A stretch of DNA of 64,000 bases from Dendrolimus kikuchii. Taxonomy: Eukaryota > Arthropoda > Insecta > Lepidoptera > Lasiocampidae. Below are positions 21,087 to 32,037 of this stretch, one piece after another. How positions within the stretch are numbered: the stretch's first letter is position 1; each line of letters opens with the position of its first letter. Below the pieces are notes generated by a model that was given only the letters and a program-made list of their open reading frames with translations, had not been told where the DNA came from and ran no database searches. Where the stretch lies: the NCBI GenBank assembly GCA_019925095.2, contig CM034390.1, positions 719,501 through 783,500 on the forward strand, written 5' to 3'. The translations under genes were made by a program, and so were the position numbers.

Positions 21087-21886
21087 TAGCAGCTAGAGCA
21101 GCAAGCTACAAGCTCGATTGTGAGTGTGGATTGTCGTACATTGGGCAAACAAAGAGGAGCATAAAAACACGGGTAAAAGAACACATTGCTGACATGAAAC
21201 ACACAAGGTCTGCGAAGTCTGCGATCAGTGAACACACGCTGGATAAACCCAACCACTACATCAGATTCGATAACCCAGAAATCCTCGCGAAAGAGAATCG
21301 TTTCATACCTAGAATGATGCGTGATTGAAATCAAAAAACACCCAAATTTCAATAGAGAAGATGGTTGGCAAGTACCTCCTGTTTGGGATCCAATTATCAA
21401 AACTATTAAGACCCAAACCCAGCAAAAACCAGCTGCCAGACCTCAAGACACTGTGAGCTCTTTCTGCGTACAACGGAACACAAACCAACTTGACTGATAA
21501 TTACTTTTATTTCTCCTTCCACCCATTTTAATATTATATAAAATTATTAGAGCTAGGCATGTTTGCTGAAGAGTTTCTTGCGCCGCTTCTTCTCTTCAAG
21601 CCATAACATGTTGCGAAGCGGTAGTAAATTAGATTAGGCTCCCATAGCGTAAATAATAACCATAAACAAAATTAAAACTAAATAATTAAAATTAACAAGT
21701 TGGCGGTAGGTTAAATAAAACTTTAACAATACTCGTTGACACTTGACATCTTTGTCTCCTGTGATCACGGCCACTGAAAAGTGGCCGAAACGTCGGAAAA
21801 ACCAAAATCAAATAAATTACCGCGCTTAAAACCGTTAAAACGTAGTTTTATTATGTATACAAGTCACGAAAACTTAAGAAAATATT
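21087..21886 (+). mobile_element. Penelope-like element, 5'-truncated
   Basis: It starts inside the GIY-YIG domain (KLDCECGLSYIGQTKR) and runs through the 3' region, pseudo-LTR and the shared tail GTATACAAGTC.CGAAAACTT. A 5-bp deletion after PRMMR shifts the frame. The two-stem module and the hammerhead-like fold are intact. Confidence 0.9.
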
Positions 21887-21889
21887 ATT

Positions 21890-22020
21890 TTCTTCATATT
21901 TACTCACCTTTTAAACCTTCCCTGGACTTCCATAAATAATTAAAAACCAAAATTAGCCAAATCAGTCCAGCCGTTCTCGAGTTTTAGCGACTAACGAACA
22001 ACAATTGATTTCTATATATA
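21890..22020 (-). mobile_element. Helitron H3 fragment
   Basis: TTTACTCACCTTTTAAACCT and CCAGCCGTTCTCGAGTTTTA match the 5' half (minus sense) of the copy at 31641-32037. Confidence 0.6.
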
Positions 22021-22029
22021 TATACATAT

Positions 22030-22170
22030 ACATATACATACATACATACATACATACATACATACATAACTTCACGCCAGTTCCCTTGTGGGGTAGGCAC
22101 GAACAACAGAGTGCCATTTAGGCTTATTCTTACACACCTCACTTGCCTCTTTGACATTCATAACTCTTAT
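22030..22170 (-). mobile_element. RTE-A fragment, left half of an inverted pair
   Basis: The (ACAT)n tail is followed by the inverted last ~35 codons, to the NVKEA position. The (22235-22384) copy faces it in the opposite sense. Confidence 0.8.
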
Positions 22171-22234
22171 ATACATCTTACTTATATACATATAAGTACA
22201 ACATATCCTATAACTTCTACATATTTATTACGAC

Positions 22235-22384
22235 GACGACAAGAACAGACGAGCTTGCATGACAAGAGTTATGAATGTCAAAGAGGCAAGTGAGGTGTGT
22301 AAGAATAAGCCTAAATGGCACTCTGTTGTTCGTGCCTACCCCGCAAGGGAACTGGCGTGAAGTTATGTATGTATGTATGTATAT
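22235..22384 (+). mobile_element. RTE-A fragment, right half of an inverted pair
   Basis: Starts at NRRACMTRVMN and ends with TGA and (ATGT)n. With 22030-22170 it forms a near-palindrome around a 65-bp spacer, with tails pointing outward. Confidence 0.8.
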
Positions 22385-22612
22385 TTATTACGTACTTAAT
22401 AGATTCAAAATAAAAATTCTAACATTTACGTAATTTTGTATTTACATTTAATATTAGACATTAATTAACTTCTCTCAATTAATTAATAAACCCAAAATGC
22501 TTTTGCAAACTTGATGAATAATAAAAAAGTTTTAATGGATATCAATAAAATTATTTTCTAATAAGGCCAACCGTAAATTAACAAGTTCGCTTTCGTGATT
22601 TGTACAATCTTA
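22385..22612. other. Unassigned spacer
   Basis: AT-rich; nothing recognised. Confidence 0.35.
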
Positions 22613-23279
22613 TCTTATACTAATATATAAAGCTGAACAGTTTGTTTGTTTGTTTGTTTAAACGCGCTAATCTCAGGAACTACTGGTATGATTTGAAAAA
22701 TTCTTTCAGTGTTGGATAGCCCATTTATCGAGGAAGGCTATAGGCTTTTATATGGCTGTGAAGCGTGGCCTGTACTTGAGCGACACAAGCAAGAACTGCG
22801 TGTCGCGGAGATGAATATGCTGCGTTGGATGTGTGGAGTGACGCGGAAAGACCGGCTCAGGAACTCCCGCATCCGCGGCAGTCTTCATGTCCGTGATATA
22901 GCAGACAAACTGCAAGAGCGTCGCTTACGCTGGTACGGGCAAGTTTTACGAAGACCGGCTAATTATGTGGGGAACAAATGTCTAGCCATGCCGCCTCCAC
23001 CAGGTCCCGGTCGAAGGATGACATGCGTGCCAATGGTCTCAAAACGGGGGATGCCGAAGACCGCGCGAAGTGGAGTAGAAAAAGTAGGAAAGCGGACCCT
23101 GGGCGTCGGAGTGAACGCTCCGAACGCAACCGGGATTTGACGCTCGGATGATGATGATGCTATAGGCTATATATCATCACGCTAAGACCAATAGGAGCGG
23201 AGCAGCAATGAAAAATGTTTCAAAATCGGGGGTGCTTGGAAAACAAATTCCACGCGGACGGCGTCGCGGGCACAGCTAG
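22613..23279 (+). mobile_element. Helitron D split by an RTE insertion
   Basis: Head TCTTATACTAATATATAAAG and tail CGCGGGCACAGCTAG are present. A 412-bp LINE end sits at the GCTATAGGCT site, duplicated on both sides. Without the insert the element is close to the usual ~245 bp. Confidence 0.85.
22747..23158 (+). mobile_element. RTE-B LINE 3' end with 10-bp target duplication
   Basis: Encodes YGCEAWPVLERHKQELRVAE, then MLRWMCGVTRKDRLRNSRI and RRLRWYGQVLRRP. This is the C-terminal pattern of RTE-like proteins, distinct from RTE-A. The tail is (ATG)n. GCTATAGGCT flanks at 22737-22746 and 23159-23168. Confidence 0.85.
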
Positions 23280-23460
23280 TTTCAATATAATTAAGTTGGG
23301 CTTAATTAAAAATTCTCGCCGAGATCCTTGGGGGGTATGCCGGGGGACGAGGAGGGGGTTGTCTTAAAGACAAGAAAGCAATGCATCGGTATTTTAGCAA
23401 TGGTGTACAGTTTTACTCAAGTAGTACAGTGTACACTCTATATAACGACACTGAAGGGAC
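23280..23460. other. Unassigned spacer
   Basis: Nothing recognised. Confidence 0.35.
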
Positions 23461-23781
23461 TTTTTTTATTTTTTTTATTGCAGGAGTTCAGCAGACAGGC
23501 AGACGGCCCACTTGATGGAAAGCGGTTACCATCGCCTATCGACATTTGCAACAACCAAGGTGCTATACAAATGCGCTGCTGCCCTCTTAAAGGAGACTGG
23601 AACCCGGTCACTAATACCGGAACATAACACAAGGTTGTTATGGCGACATACTCTAGACCAGGGATGGTCGCCATCCAGTCGAGTAAATACCCTACCACCT
23701 GGCTGTGGGTTGTTTAGTCGCGTCTTACGACAGGCTGTCAGGCCGCAAGAAATTGTATTCATTCTCCGTTTCTGGAGGGAT
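23461..23781 (-). mobile_element. SINE-B, full length, diverged
   Basis: Poly(T) tail at the left. The head at the right reads TTTCTGGAGGGAT, a mutated form of the standard terminus. Confidence 0.85.
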
Positions 23782-24319
23782 AAATAAACGGACTGCGCAT
23801 TTTACGGTGTTATAGGGAGTTGTTGTTAAATGGAGAGAAGTCTATTATTTTTGTCTGACGTCTTTTGCTGCAGCAGTAATTTTTTTTACTTATTTTATTC
23901 ATATCTAGCGATATTGAGGCATCTTAGTGATCAAGGAAGTACTTAGATATTTCGGTATGCATGATGCCGACACTCTAGTTTATTATAGGCTAGGATAAGA
24001 AAGCGATAAAAGGTGCGTACACAGCTGCGCAGCTTTTAGTAATTTTGGTAACTTAAATAGTACTTTTTATTACTTAATTGTTGTCGTTATTGAGAGTGGG
24101 TGTAATGCTATATAGAGTGTATCATTGTAGGGAAGAAAATCTTTTTTTTTTGATAACGCAGGGGGAATGTCTTTGGACACCGTCCTCGGGCTCTTCGGGG
24201 GAAGAGCCAAATGCAGCGCAGAAGCATGCATCGAGGGTGTGTGAGGCTCTCAGCGACCGGTTCTTCACGCTAGCTTGAAACAGAAGCAGTCGCGAGAAAC
24301 CGATCGCGAAACTACCCAC
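23782..24319. other. Unassigned sequence
   Basis: A plus-strand frame at 24078-24278 has no recognised domain. Confidence 0.35.
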
Positions 24320-24716
24320 TAAACCTAAACCTGCGCCCCTGTGTCCGCGCTTTTACGGGGCGCCACGGGATTTACAACAGAGTTACTGCACCGTAACGCC
24401 CCCACGCTCAGCAATACTGGGCCACCCCGGTGGCAGAGTGACCCACTTCATCAATCAGGGGGGGGAAGTCCGCTGCTACAGGGGTAGCAGCGGCCCCCTG
24501 TGACGGTAATTATGGTAGGAGGAGATGCGCAAACTAACCAAAGCCAACTGATTTCGATGCTTAAGGGAGTTTGTCGTTAAATCGAGTGACGTTACATGGA
24601 GTTTACACTGTAATTGAGTATTTGAATACATTTTTTTTTGTAATAAATATTTTAGAAAGATTTAATTATTTAATTTAGTGTATAATGTAATTTAGGTATG
24701 TGTATTTAATTAATAA
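24320..24716. other. GC-rich stretch, possibly retroelement-derived
   Basis: 24330-24520 is GC-rich with clusters such as GGGTAGCAGCGGCCCCCTGT. No frame or motif is recognised. It may belong with repeat J, which follows. Confidence 0.3.
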
Positions 24717-25190
24717 AATGCCATTTATCACTTCCACCCCTGGAGCTTGAGTCTTAGCTGTACAGATTTCCACTCACGGCATCACGTCAGAAGTAGCTTC
24801 GGTGAACCTGCAGCCCACCTCTGTACACCCCTTAGCCACTCACACCCATGTTGCCCCTGTCTTCTATGGCATTTTTAAGAACTCATGCAGGTAGTGGCGA
24901 GTCACCGTCTGCCCATTTTTCCATGTTCCCTGAACATTGCGACGGGCAGACGCCATAGTCCCCATATTCCCAGACCCCTTGTACCACTAGCAGTTCACCC
25001 CAATAGCCCGGTACTTTTTGTCCTTATTTCCCACAATAGTCCTACACTGGCCGGGGCTTGTCCTTGGGTGCATTACTATATGGTGTAGACAAGGATAATC
25101 GCCGGTCAGTGTCACGCCACATTTACATTAAATTGGTCAAGGGGCCTCTACGTGTTGGCCTTCCCGTGGCCCCACGCAAGCCTTCCAAAA
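24717..25190 (+). mobile_element. Repeat J, with inverted 5' segment
   Basis: From about 24779 onward (CATCACGTCAGAAGTAGCTT, then CACACCCATGTTGCCCCTGT) it matches 42468-42825. The first ~60 bp (ATGCCATTTATCACTTCCAC...CTTGAGTCTTAGCT) are the inverted form of 42425-42467. The product is unknown, perhaps a 5'-truncated LINE. Confidence 0.65.
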
Positions 25191-25232
25191 GACATACAAA
25201 CATAATTCTATTAATTAAATTGAACATATAAA

Positions 25233-25467
25233 TCTTATAGTAATATATAAAGCTGAAGAGTTTGTTTGTTTGAACGCGCTAATCTCAAGAACTACTGGTC
25301 CGATTTGAAAAATTCTTTCAGTGTTAGATAGCCCATTTATCGAGGAAGGCTACAGACTATATATCATCACGCTAAGACCAATAGGAGCGGAGCACGATTG
25401 AAAAATGTTTCAAAAACGGGGGGTTTTGAAAACAAATTCCATGCGGACGACGTCGCGGGCACAGCTA
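25233..25467 (+). mobile_element. Helitron D (short form)
   Basis: It starts TCTTATAGTAATATATAAAG and ends GGCACAGCTAA (a CTRR terminus). 235 bp, uninterrupted. Confidence 0.75.
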
Positions 25468-26080
25468 ACACATATAATTATTGAAGAACAAACTTTAATA
25501 TCCTTAATAACCTATAAAACTTGGACCAATGAGTAAACACATACTTACATAACACGAAATTTTAATTTGATCTTGTTACGATCTCCCATCTCATTTGCAA
25601 TGTTTACTACAACTACTAAAATACAATCAATAATCACTTTTATTTTCTAAGCATTAAAGCGTATTCCTAACGCAAATATATTATGGTAACGCTCCCTTAC
25701 AAGCATTCATACGTTACCACGCAAATATAAGTCTTGTGGGCTTAAAAATAAGGCGCAAATTGTATAAAAAAGTATATGAACACGAAAAGCAGCAATGATT
25801 GCCGCGTTTTAACGTAAAACCACCGAGATTATTGTAAAAACTGTGTATACTTAATTCGTAATTTCTACTTGAAAAGGGTTTTTGGCTCCCTTAAAAGGGT
25901 TTATGTAGGTCTACCGTTGGGTTTTTTGTTTATTGCTAAATTCTGTGTCACGGATATCTATGATGAGTAGGTTCGTTGATTAATGTAGGCAATTAAGTGT
26001 AAATTGGTGATAAGATTAATTGAAAGCGTAGATTATAGAAAACCCAATAAGGAGTTGGACGAGAATCAATAAGTTTAAGT
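25468..26080. other. Unassigned sequence
   Basis: AT-rich; nothing recognised. Confidence 0.35.
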
Positions 26081-26660
26081 AAGACAGCTTTGGGACTTGC
26101 CTGCTATTACTATCCGCGTCCGATTATAAGCCTCGTCGAAAGACTCTTGTTCGACGACCGCGTAACGTCCTGACGGACAGAGTCGACGTGACGCCCACGG
26201 TTAGGACGGTAGGCTGGCAGGCACCGACAGACAGACACAGACGGCGGCGTCTCAGACGCCGCCAATCAAGATCTCTCCACGTCCCCGCGAGGGACGCTAG
26301 GAGACATAGCTCCCCCCACAGGATAGACTAGGCTGGGAAGTTTCTTTCGCCGTTTCTTCTCTCCCAGCCAGAACACGTTGCGAAACGGCAGTAAGATAGC
26401 GTAGGCCGCCGCGAACCACCGATCCCGGCCCGCCGGGATCCTTCCCCTCGGGCTTTATATTACCCGTCGCCCGTTCTCAATTAGTGCTTTATGTCGCCCT
26501 ATGGTGGGCATCATTAAATTCATCCCCCTCTCATGGCAACAGTCCAGCCGAGGTAAAACTCCTTAGGGAGCTCCCTCGAGCAAGTTGCCCCCCCCAGGCT
26601 CTCGTCCCAGAAACCCCGGTAAAATTGTAAGGTCTTCGGACCAACAACATAAAGTCAAGT
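26081..26660 (-). mobile_element. GC-rich repeat K
   Basis: About 560 bp of much higher GC than its surroundings, non-coding as far as I can see, ending near a poly(A)-like run at 26665. It carries a clear copy of the two-stem module on the minus strand, which links it to transposon 3' regions. The family is unknown. Confidence 0.4.
26331..26389 (-). other. Two-stem (pseudoknot-topology) module, copy K
   Basis: Plus-strand arms: GGCTGGGA (26331-26338), GCCGTTTC (26349-26356), TCCCAGCC (26362-26369), GAAACGGC (26382-26389). Arms 1/3 and 2/4 are each perfect 8-bp complements. Against the Penelope copy, both stems differ at paired positions in a compensatory way. Confidence 0.55.
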
Positions 26661-26741
26661 CCAATAAAAAAAAACTGTTACTATCAGAATATGATATTTA
26701 AATTCATCTATAAACATTTATATATTTTGAACATGTTATAT

Positions 26742-27327
26742 TGTTACATGCCGACAAAGTAAATGCACACCTGGTTTTTTTTTATTTTTTTATTGCAGGA
26801 GCTCAGCAGACAGGCAGACGGCCCACTTGATGTTAAGCGGTTACCATCGCCTATAGACATTTGCAACACCAAAGGTGCTACAAATGCGCTGCTGCTCTCT
26901 TCAGGGAGACTGGAACCTGATCACTAATGCCGGAACACAACTCACAGTTGTTATGGCTGCATACTCTAGACCAGGGGTGGCTGTGGGTTATTTTGTCGCC
27001 TCTTACGACAGGCCGCCCGGCCGCAGGAAAATTGTATTCTTTCTCCGTTCCTGCACGGATAGAATATTTGTATTATATATACGGATATTTATTTGGACGT
27101 CTCTTGTTTACTTTGTGTTTAAAATTTGTAATTAGACAATAGCCTATTGTTATTGTACTTGTTTATGGCCGCGGGTGTGCAGATTACGGTTTTCTTGGAA
27201 AAGTTCAGTCCACGCGGTCGATTGTTGTATTGTACAGTTTAGCGTAAAACAATGCCCGAACGGGGGGGAGGGGGGGTTAAGGCAGACAAGCGACGATTAC
27301 GATACGAGCAAGACGTGTACATTGATA
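26742..27327 (+). mobile_element. LTR-1 with nested SINE-B, 3'-truncated
   Basis: It begins TGTTACATGCCGACAAAGTA after ATAT. SINE-B occupies 26773-27060. The LTR resumes with GTTTACTTTGTGTTTAAAAT and runs to about 27327, where Helitron D-long abuts. Confidence 0.8.
26773..27060 (-). mobile_element. SINE-B, long form, nested in LTR-1
   Basis: Head CTGCACGGAT at 27060. About 34 bp around the CCCTACCACCTGG block are deleted. Confidence 0.85.
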
Positions 27328-28038
27328 AGCAAAAAAAGTAAGTTAAAAAATACCCCCCTCCCTTTTGAAACATTCTTCATTGGTGCTCCGCTCCTATTGG
27401 TCTTAGCGAGATGATATATAACCTATAGCCTTCCTCGATAAATAGGCTACCTAACACTGAAAGAATTTGTCAAATCAGACCAGCAGTTCCTGAGATTAGC
27501 GCGTTCAATCAAGCAATATAAGTATATTTGGCTACTACACTAATACTTAGATTTTAAATATCGCGATATCTTTTGAATGAAACGTCCGAATTGAATAATT
27601 CAAAAAGTTCTAGAAAGCCATTGAATTCGTCTTGAATATGGAGTAATTTATTTTGATAAGGATTAATACCAAGGTACAAAATAAAGAGTTTATGAAGCGA
27701 TGGCATTTTAATTATTTAAAAAAATAAAAGAAAACACTTATTGTGAGATAACTGCAATAGTTAGACATATGGTTACGAGATATTTTTTGTAGACATATAT
27801 GTTCTGCAAAGTGGTAGTACATTGTTTTGTTCTATAATCAATAGTTTTCGCAGCGCACGCTGGGTTACATTACTGAACTTTTAGTAGGGATCCCTATTTT
27901 TTTTAAAATATAATATAGCCTATAGCCTTCCTCGACAAATGTACTATTCAACACTGAAAGAATTTCTCAAATCGGAACAGCGGTTCCTGAGATTAGCGCG
28001 TTTAAACAAACTCTTCAGCTTTATAATATTAGTATAGA
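27328..28038 (-). mobile_element. Helitron D-long, lacking its CTAG end
   Basis: The full composite in inverted sense, ending at TATAATATTAGTATAGA (28022-28038). The CTAG-hairpin end has been lost where it meets LTR-1. Confidence 0.7.
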
Positions 28039-28044
28039 TTTTTA

Positions 28045-28530
28045 AATTCGTAATATCTTTTGAATGGAATGTCCGATTTGAATAATTCAAAAAGTAATCT
28101 ACATGTATTGAAGCAGTCTTGAATACAAAATGATTTATTTGGATAAAGATTAATACTAAAGTATGGTCAACATAGTCTGGTTTTGATCGGTATTTCTAGC
28201 AACTTTTAAACTGTAAAAACGTAGTTATAGTGACTTAATTATAATAGTCGGACATATGGTATCCAGAATTTTTTTGTAGATATTGATATGTTCTTCAATA
28301 CTGTAGAACTTTTTTTGTTTTATTGTAAATAGTTTCCGCAGCGTATGTGATGAAAGACATTTTATGGCTAATTTTTTTACACCTTGGTTTACATTATTGA
28401 AGTTTTAGTATAGATTCTTTTTTTTTATAAATATAGACTATATTACTCAGGGATAATGTAGCATTCTAATGGTGAAAGAATTTTTAAAATCGGTCCAGTA
28501 ATTTTTGAGTTTATTGGGTTTTTTTTAGTA
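28045..28530 (-). mobile_element. Diverged second copy of the D-long middle segment
   Basis: ATATCTTTTGAATGGAATGT, TGAATAATTCAAAAAGTAAT and the AGATTAATACTAAAGTA block align in order with 27555-27680 but with many substitutions. This looks like an older relative lying directly upstream of the younger copy. Confidence 0.6.
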
Positions 28531-28663
28531 AATTCGCCAGGACACCCTTGCTGTTTGGCAAGGCTCTTAGTATTATCTATTAACTTTATTGATACAATTG
28601 TAAATAAATATAAAGTAAATACTAAATTCTAATTAGGGTAAATAAAGCTTTATATATATACTA

Positions 28664-28871
28664 CTAGCTGTCCCGGCAGACGTTGTTCTGCCCTGAAGAA
28701 ATAAAATTTAGAACCCGATTCCAGCGCCACCTACCGGGTCCAAATGTAAGCTATCTTACCTTTCAAGTCGGATCAAACTGCACACGGTGTGCAAATTTGA
28801 TTAAAATCGGTCAAGTAGTTTAAGAGTCCATCGCGGACAAACAACGTGACACGTAATTTATATATATTAAG
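28664..28871 (-). mobile_element. Helitron C, complete short form
   Basis: CTAGCTGTCCCGGCAGACGT begins the plus strand. The hairpin GGCAGA-6 nt-TCTGCC sits ten bases from the CTAG end. The far end is ACGTAATTTATATATATTAA. Confidence 0.75.
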
Positions 28872-28954
28872 ATATTTATATATGGCTAATAATAATAATT
28901 GTAGATAAAGTCTAGGTACAAGCGTTTTCTTATAATATAATGACAGTACACGGC

Positions 28955-29360
28955 ATTATATAAAATTATTAGAGCTAGGCATGTTTTGCTGAAGAGTTTC
29001 TTGCGCCGCTTCTTCTCTTCAAGCCATAACATGTTGCGAAGCGGTAGTAAATTAGATTAGGCTCCCATAGAGTAAATAATAACCATAAACAAAATTAAAA
29101 TTAACAAGTTGGCGGTAGGCTAAATAAAACTTTAACAATACTCGTTGACACTTGACATCTTTGTCTTCCGTGATCACGGCCACTGAAAAGTGGCCGAAAC
29201 GTCGGAAAAACCAAAATCAAATAAAATTACATACATACATAACTTCACGCCAGTTCCCTTGCGGGGTAGGCACGAACAACAGAGTGCCATTTAGGCTTAT
29301 TCTTACACACAAATAAAATTACCGCGCTTAAAACCGTTAAAACGTAGTTTTATTAAGTAC
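28955..29360 (+). mobile_element. Penelope 3' end with nested RTE-A
   Basis: Non-coding 3' region, two-stem module and pseudo-LTR, interrupted at 29231-29310, ending CGTAGTTTTATTA. No coding sequence remains. Confidence 0.9.
29231..29310 (-). mobile_element. Very short RTE-A insertion with 12-bp target duplication
   Basis: Only the last 80 bp of RTE-A (tail plus ~22 codons). AAATAAAATTAC is duplicated at 29219-29230 and 29311-29322. The uninterrupted Penelope copies give the empty site. Confidence 0.95.
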
Positions 29361-29392
29361 ACGGCAGTTCATGAGTAAGTCGAGGCAATGGT

Positions 29393-29580
29393 CATCATCA
29401 TTGCTCCGACTTACTCCTTTTCCCGGTGTCCTCTACCATTTTTGTGGAGTACGTTTCCAGACACGACCTGGTTTCTCTTCCAGCCAGCATCTCACACAAT
29501 GATGACTCCGTCAACTTTATTTTTGTTGCCGATTCCAGGTCGTGTTTGGCGACATCGTACTTTGGACAGTCCATCAGTAA
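29393..29580 (-). pseudogene. LINE C-terminal fragment (R1/Jockey-like)
   Basis: The minus strand reads LMDCPKYDVAKHDLESATK, then LCEMLAGRETRSCLETYSTK. The L-x-CP-x(n)-L...R-E motifs are those of the segment after RNase H in R1/I/Jockey-type LINEs. It is cut off upstream by SINE-B at 29581. Confidence 0.6.
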
Positions 29581-29889
29581 ATCCGTGCAGGAACGGAGAA
29601 AGAATACAATTTCCTGCGGCCGGGCGGCCTGTCGTAAGAGGCGACAACACAACCCACAGCCAGGTGGTAGGGCATTTGCCTGACTGGATGGTTACCACCC
29701 CTAGATTATCTAGAGCATGTCGCCATAACAACTTTGAGTTGTGTTCCGGCATTAGTGACCAGGTTCCAGTCTCCCTTAAGAGAGCAGCAGTGCATTTGTA
29801 GCACCTTTGGTGTTGCAAATGTCCATAGGCGATGTTAACCGCTTTCCATCAAGTGGGCCGTCTGCCTGTCTGCTGAACTCCTGCAATAA
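29581..29889 (+). mobile_element. SINE-B, full length, no poly(A)
   Basis: Head ATCCGTGCAGGAACGG to CTCCTGCAATAA. The A tail is lost. One 7-bp expansion (TAGATTATC) sits near the middle. Confidence 0.85.
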
Positions 29890-30182
29890 CCGTGCTATTC
29901 TTTATATTGAAAAATATTAACTTGATCAATTTCAAAATTTTCCTTCCATCTGCAACATTAACTTTTTATCTAAGTATTTTTCAAACTTTCTCGGGGGTTA
30001 TCTTTTGTAAAATCCCAATCATAATCTCACCGTTGAATGTGGCGAGGTAAACAGCGCGCGCGTTTAGTTACGGCGAGTGGCGCCACGTGATCTAATTAGT
30101 GCGGATCGTGCGTTCGCAGTCTAACCACAAAGTAGTAAATTATAGAATATCCATTCCGTACAAACTGCTAAAACCAAATCAA
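29890..30182. other. Unassigned sequence
   Basis: Nothing recognised. Confidence 0.35.
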
Positions 30183-30480
30183 ATGTACATACATACATAC
30201 ATAACTTCACGCCAGTTCCCTGGCGCGATAGGCACGAACAACAGAGCGCCATTTAGGCTTATTCTTACACACCTCACTTGCTTCTTTGACATTCATAACT
30301 CATGTCATGCACGCTCGTCTGTTCTTAAGGCTCCTGACATCACCTTCTGCTAGTACACGATCAATTTGATCATGGAAGGTGTGTCGTGGCCTTCCACGAC
30401 TTCTGCATCCGTCCACTTTTGCATTGTTTATCCGTTTAGGCATTCTTTCATCATGCATTCTTTCCACATGCCCGAACCGG
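30183..30480 (-). mobile_element. RTE-A copy
   Basis: (ACAT)n tail, then the inverted C-terminal coding region to the FGHVER position. TCAAATCAAATGTAC at the left recurs at about 30481-30496 (GTCAAATCAAATGTACACAC), giving a target duplication around AATCAAATGTAC. Confidence 0.85.
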
Positions 30481-30676
30481 TCAAATCAAATGTACACACG
30501 TTAATTACATAAGCAATATATTATTATAAATTTTATATTTAAATGTTTTTAAACACCAATATGACTGCATCTAAATAATCTAAAAATAATAATAAGTCGT
30601 CAAAGGAGTATGCAAGAAATAATTATGAAGTATTCACTTTCGATGCTATAATTAAAAAACTTCAAAAACTAAAAAA
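30481..30676. other. Unassigned spacer
   Basis: AT-rich; nothing recognised beyond the target duplication. Confidence 0.35.
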
Positions 30677-30864
30677 CTAAAAAGTATAAAATAACTTATT
30701 TCTAAAGCTATTATTATTAATATATAGGTATTATCTAAAACATCTTGAAGTCGGTGCAAAGTAAAACACAAAAAATACTATATTTTGAAAATTACTAAGC
30801 ACCGACTTTAAGATATTTTATTTATAATAATAGCTTTAGAAATAAGTTATTTTATACTTTTTAG
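30677..30864. mobile_element. Fold-back (palindromic) element
   Basis: CTAAAAAGTATAAAATAACT with TATTTCTAAAGCTATTATTA at the left is matched by the inverted sequence ending at 30864. Inner arms ATCTTGAAGTCGGTGC / GCACCGACTTTAAGAT add to it. No coding capacity. Confidence 0.75.
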
Positions 30865-30869
30865 TTTTT

Positions 30870-31367
30870 TTTAATTTTTGAAGTCGGTTTTTTTAAACGA
30901 AGATTTTTTATTTTATTTGTTACTTTTTAGTGTCTAGCTATGTATGGGTAGACCTACGAAAGGTGCCGCGCTCCTTAAAAAATATAGGTCCCAAGAAACG
31001 GGAACAAAAAAATGTTTGTAAAATGAAAACTACAGGCCAAACTATGTTTAATTTTTAGGGGACCAAATGGCAGGTATTCCGCATCAAACTAAACAAGAAT
31101 CACGTAAATCGGATCATAAATCTCAGCGTAATCGGTGTACATACGGAACGGAATGGCAAAATTTTCATAAAAAATGTTCATAAAATGAAAACTACTGGGC
31201 TAAACTATGTCAAATTTTTAGGGGACCAAAGGGCAGCTATTCCGCGTCGAATAAAAAAATCACGTAAATTGTCATTGTCACATAAATATCGGAGTAATCG
31301 GTGAACATACATAAAAAAAAAGATCCCGACTAAATGAGAACCTCCTCCTTTTTTTGAAGTCGGTTAA
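30870..31367. mobile_element. Dispersed repeat O, with internal tandem duplication
   Basis: Bounded by TTTTTGAAGTCGGTTTT and GAACCTCCTCCTTTTTTTGA-AGTCGGTT. A ~120-bp unit (ATGAAAACTAC..GG.CAAACTATG, TTTTTAGGGGACCAAA.GG) occurs twice. A shorter relative lies at 20795. Confidence 0.55.
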
Positions 31368-31640
31368 TGACATCAGATCTAGGTCTGCTAAAGCAGCCGC
31401 TTTCGCTATTACGAGTACGACAAGTATCAAAACAAAGCGGTACCTAATGCTATATCTTACATCCACCAGCGTATTTAGACATGTCTCAATATTGTCCTCC
31501 AAAGGCAGCCTCTTGCAGCCACCTGCTCAAGTATACACAACAAACAAGCATGTTGTACCCAGAATTTTGGACACTTTTTCTATTGAAAGTGATCTGGTTT
31601 AAGTTATTTTAAATGTATATTAGGTTAGTTTTATACATAA
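31368..31640. other. Unassigned sequence
   Basis: An overlapping frame pair (31278-31602) has no recognised motif. Confidence 0.35.
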
Positions 31641-32037
31641 CTAGCTGACCCGGCAAACTTCGTATCGCTTCAGAATCAATCAATAAAAAACGTTGATTTC
31701 TGAACGACGGGACGAACATCAAACGTTTGACATTCAAAACAAAAACAAGAAAAAAAACTTCACTCTTAAATTTCATTTCATTTCTGAACGACTTTTAAAT
31801 TCAATTGATTTCTAAACGACAGGACGAACATCAAATGTTTGGCAGATAGGAATAGTTTCTAAGGGAAAGCGAAATTGTTGTTTTCACTATATTCCAAGCA
31901 TTTTTTTCATATTTACTCACCTTTTCAACCTTCCCTGGACTTCCACAAATAATTCAAAATCAAAATTAGCCAAATCAGTCCAGCCGTTCTCGAGTTTTAG
32001 CGAGACTAACGAACAGCAATTGATTTTTATATACCTA
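31641..32037 (-). mobile_element. Helitron-like H3
   Basis: CTAGCTGACCCGGCAAACTT at the left is the CTAG end. The right half contains CCAGCCGTTCTCGAGTTTTA, also found at 21980. It abuts Helitron C at 32038. Confidence 0.65.

Noticed and set aside
22709..23140. A 143-aa gene starting at MLDSPFIEEGYRL
   Set aside because: The start lies in Helitron D; only the part after 22747 is a LINE fragment.
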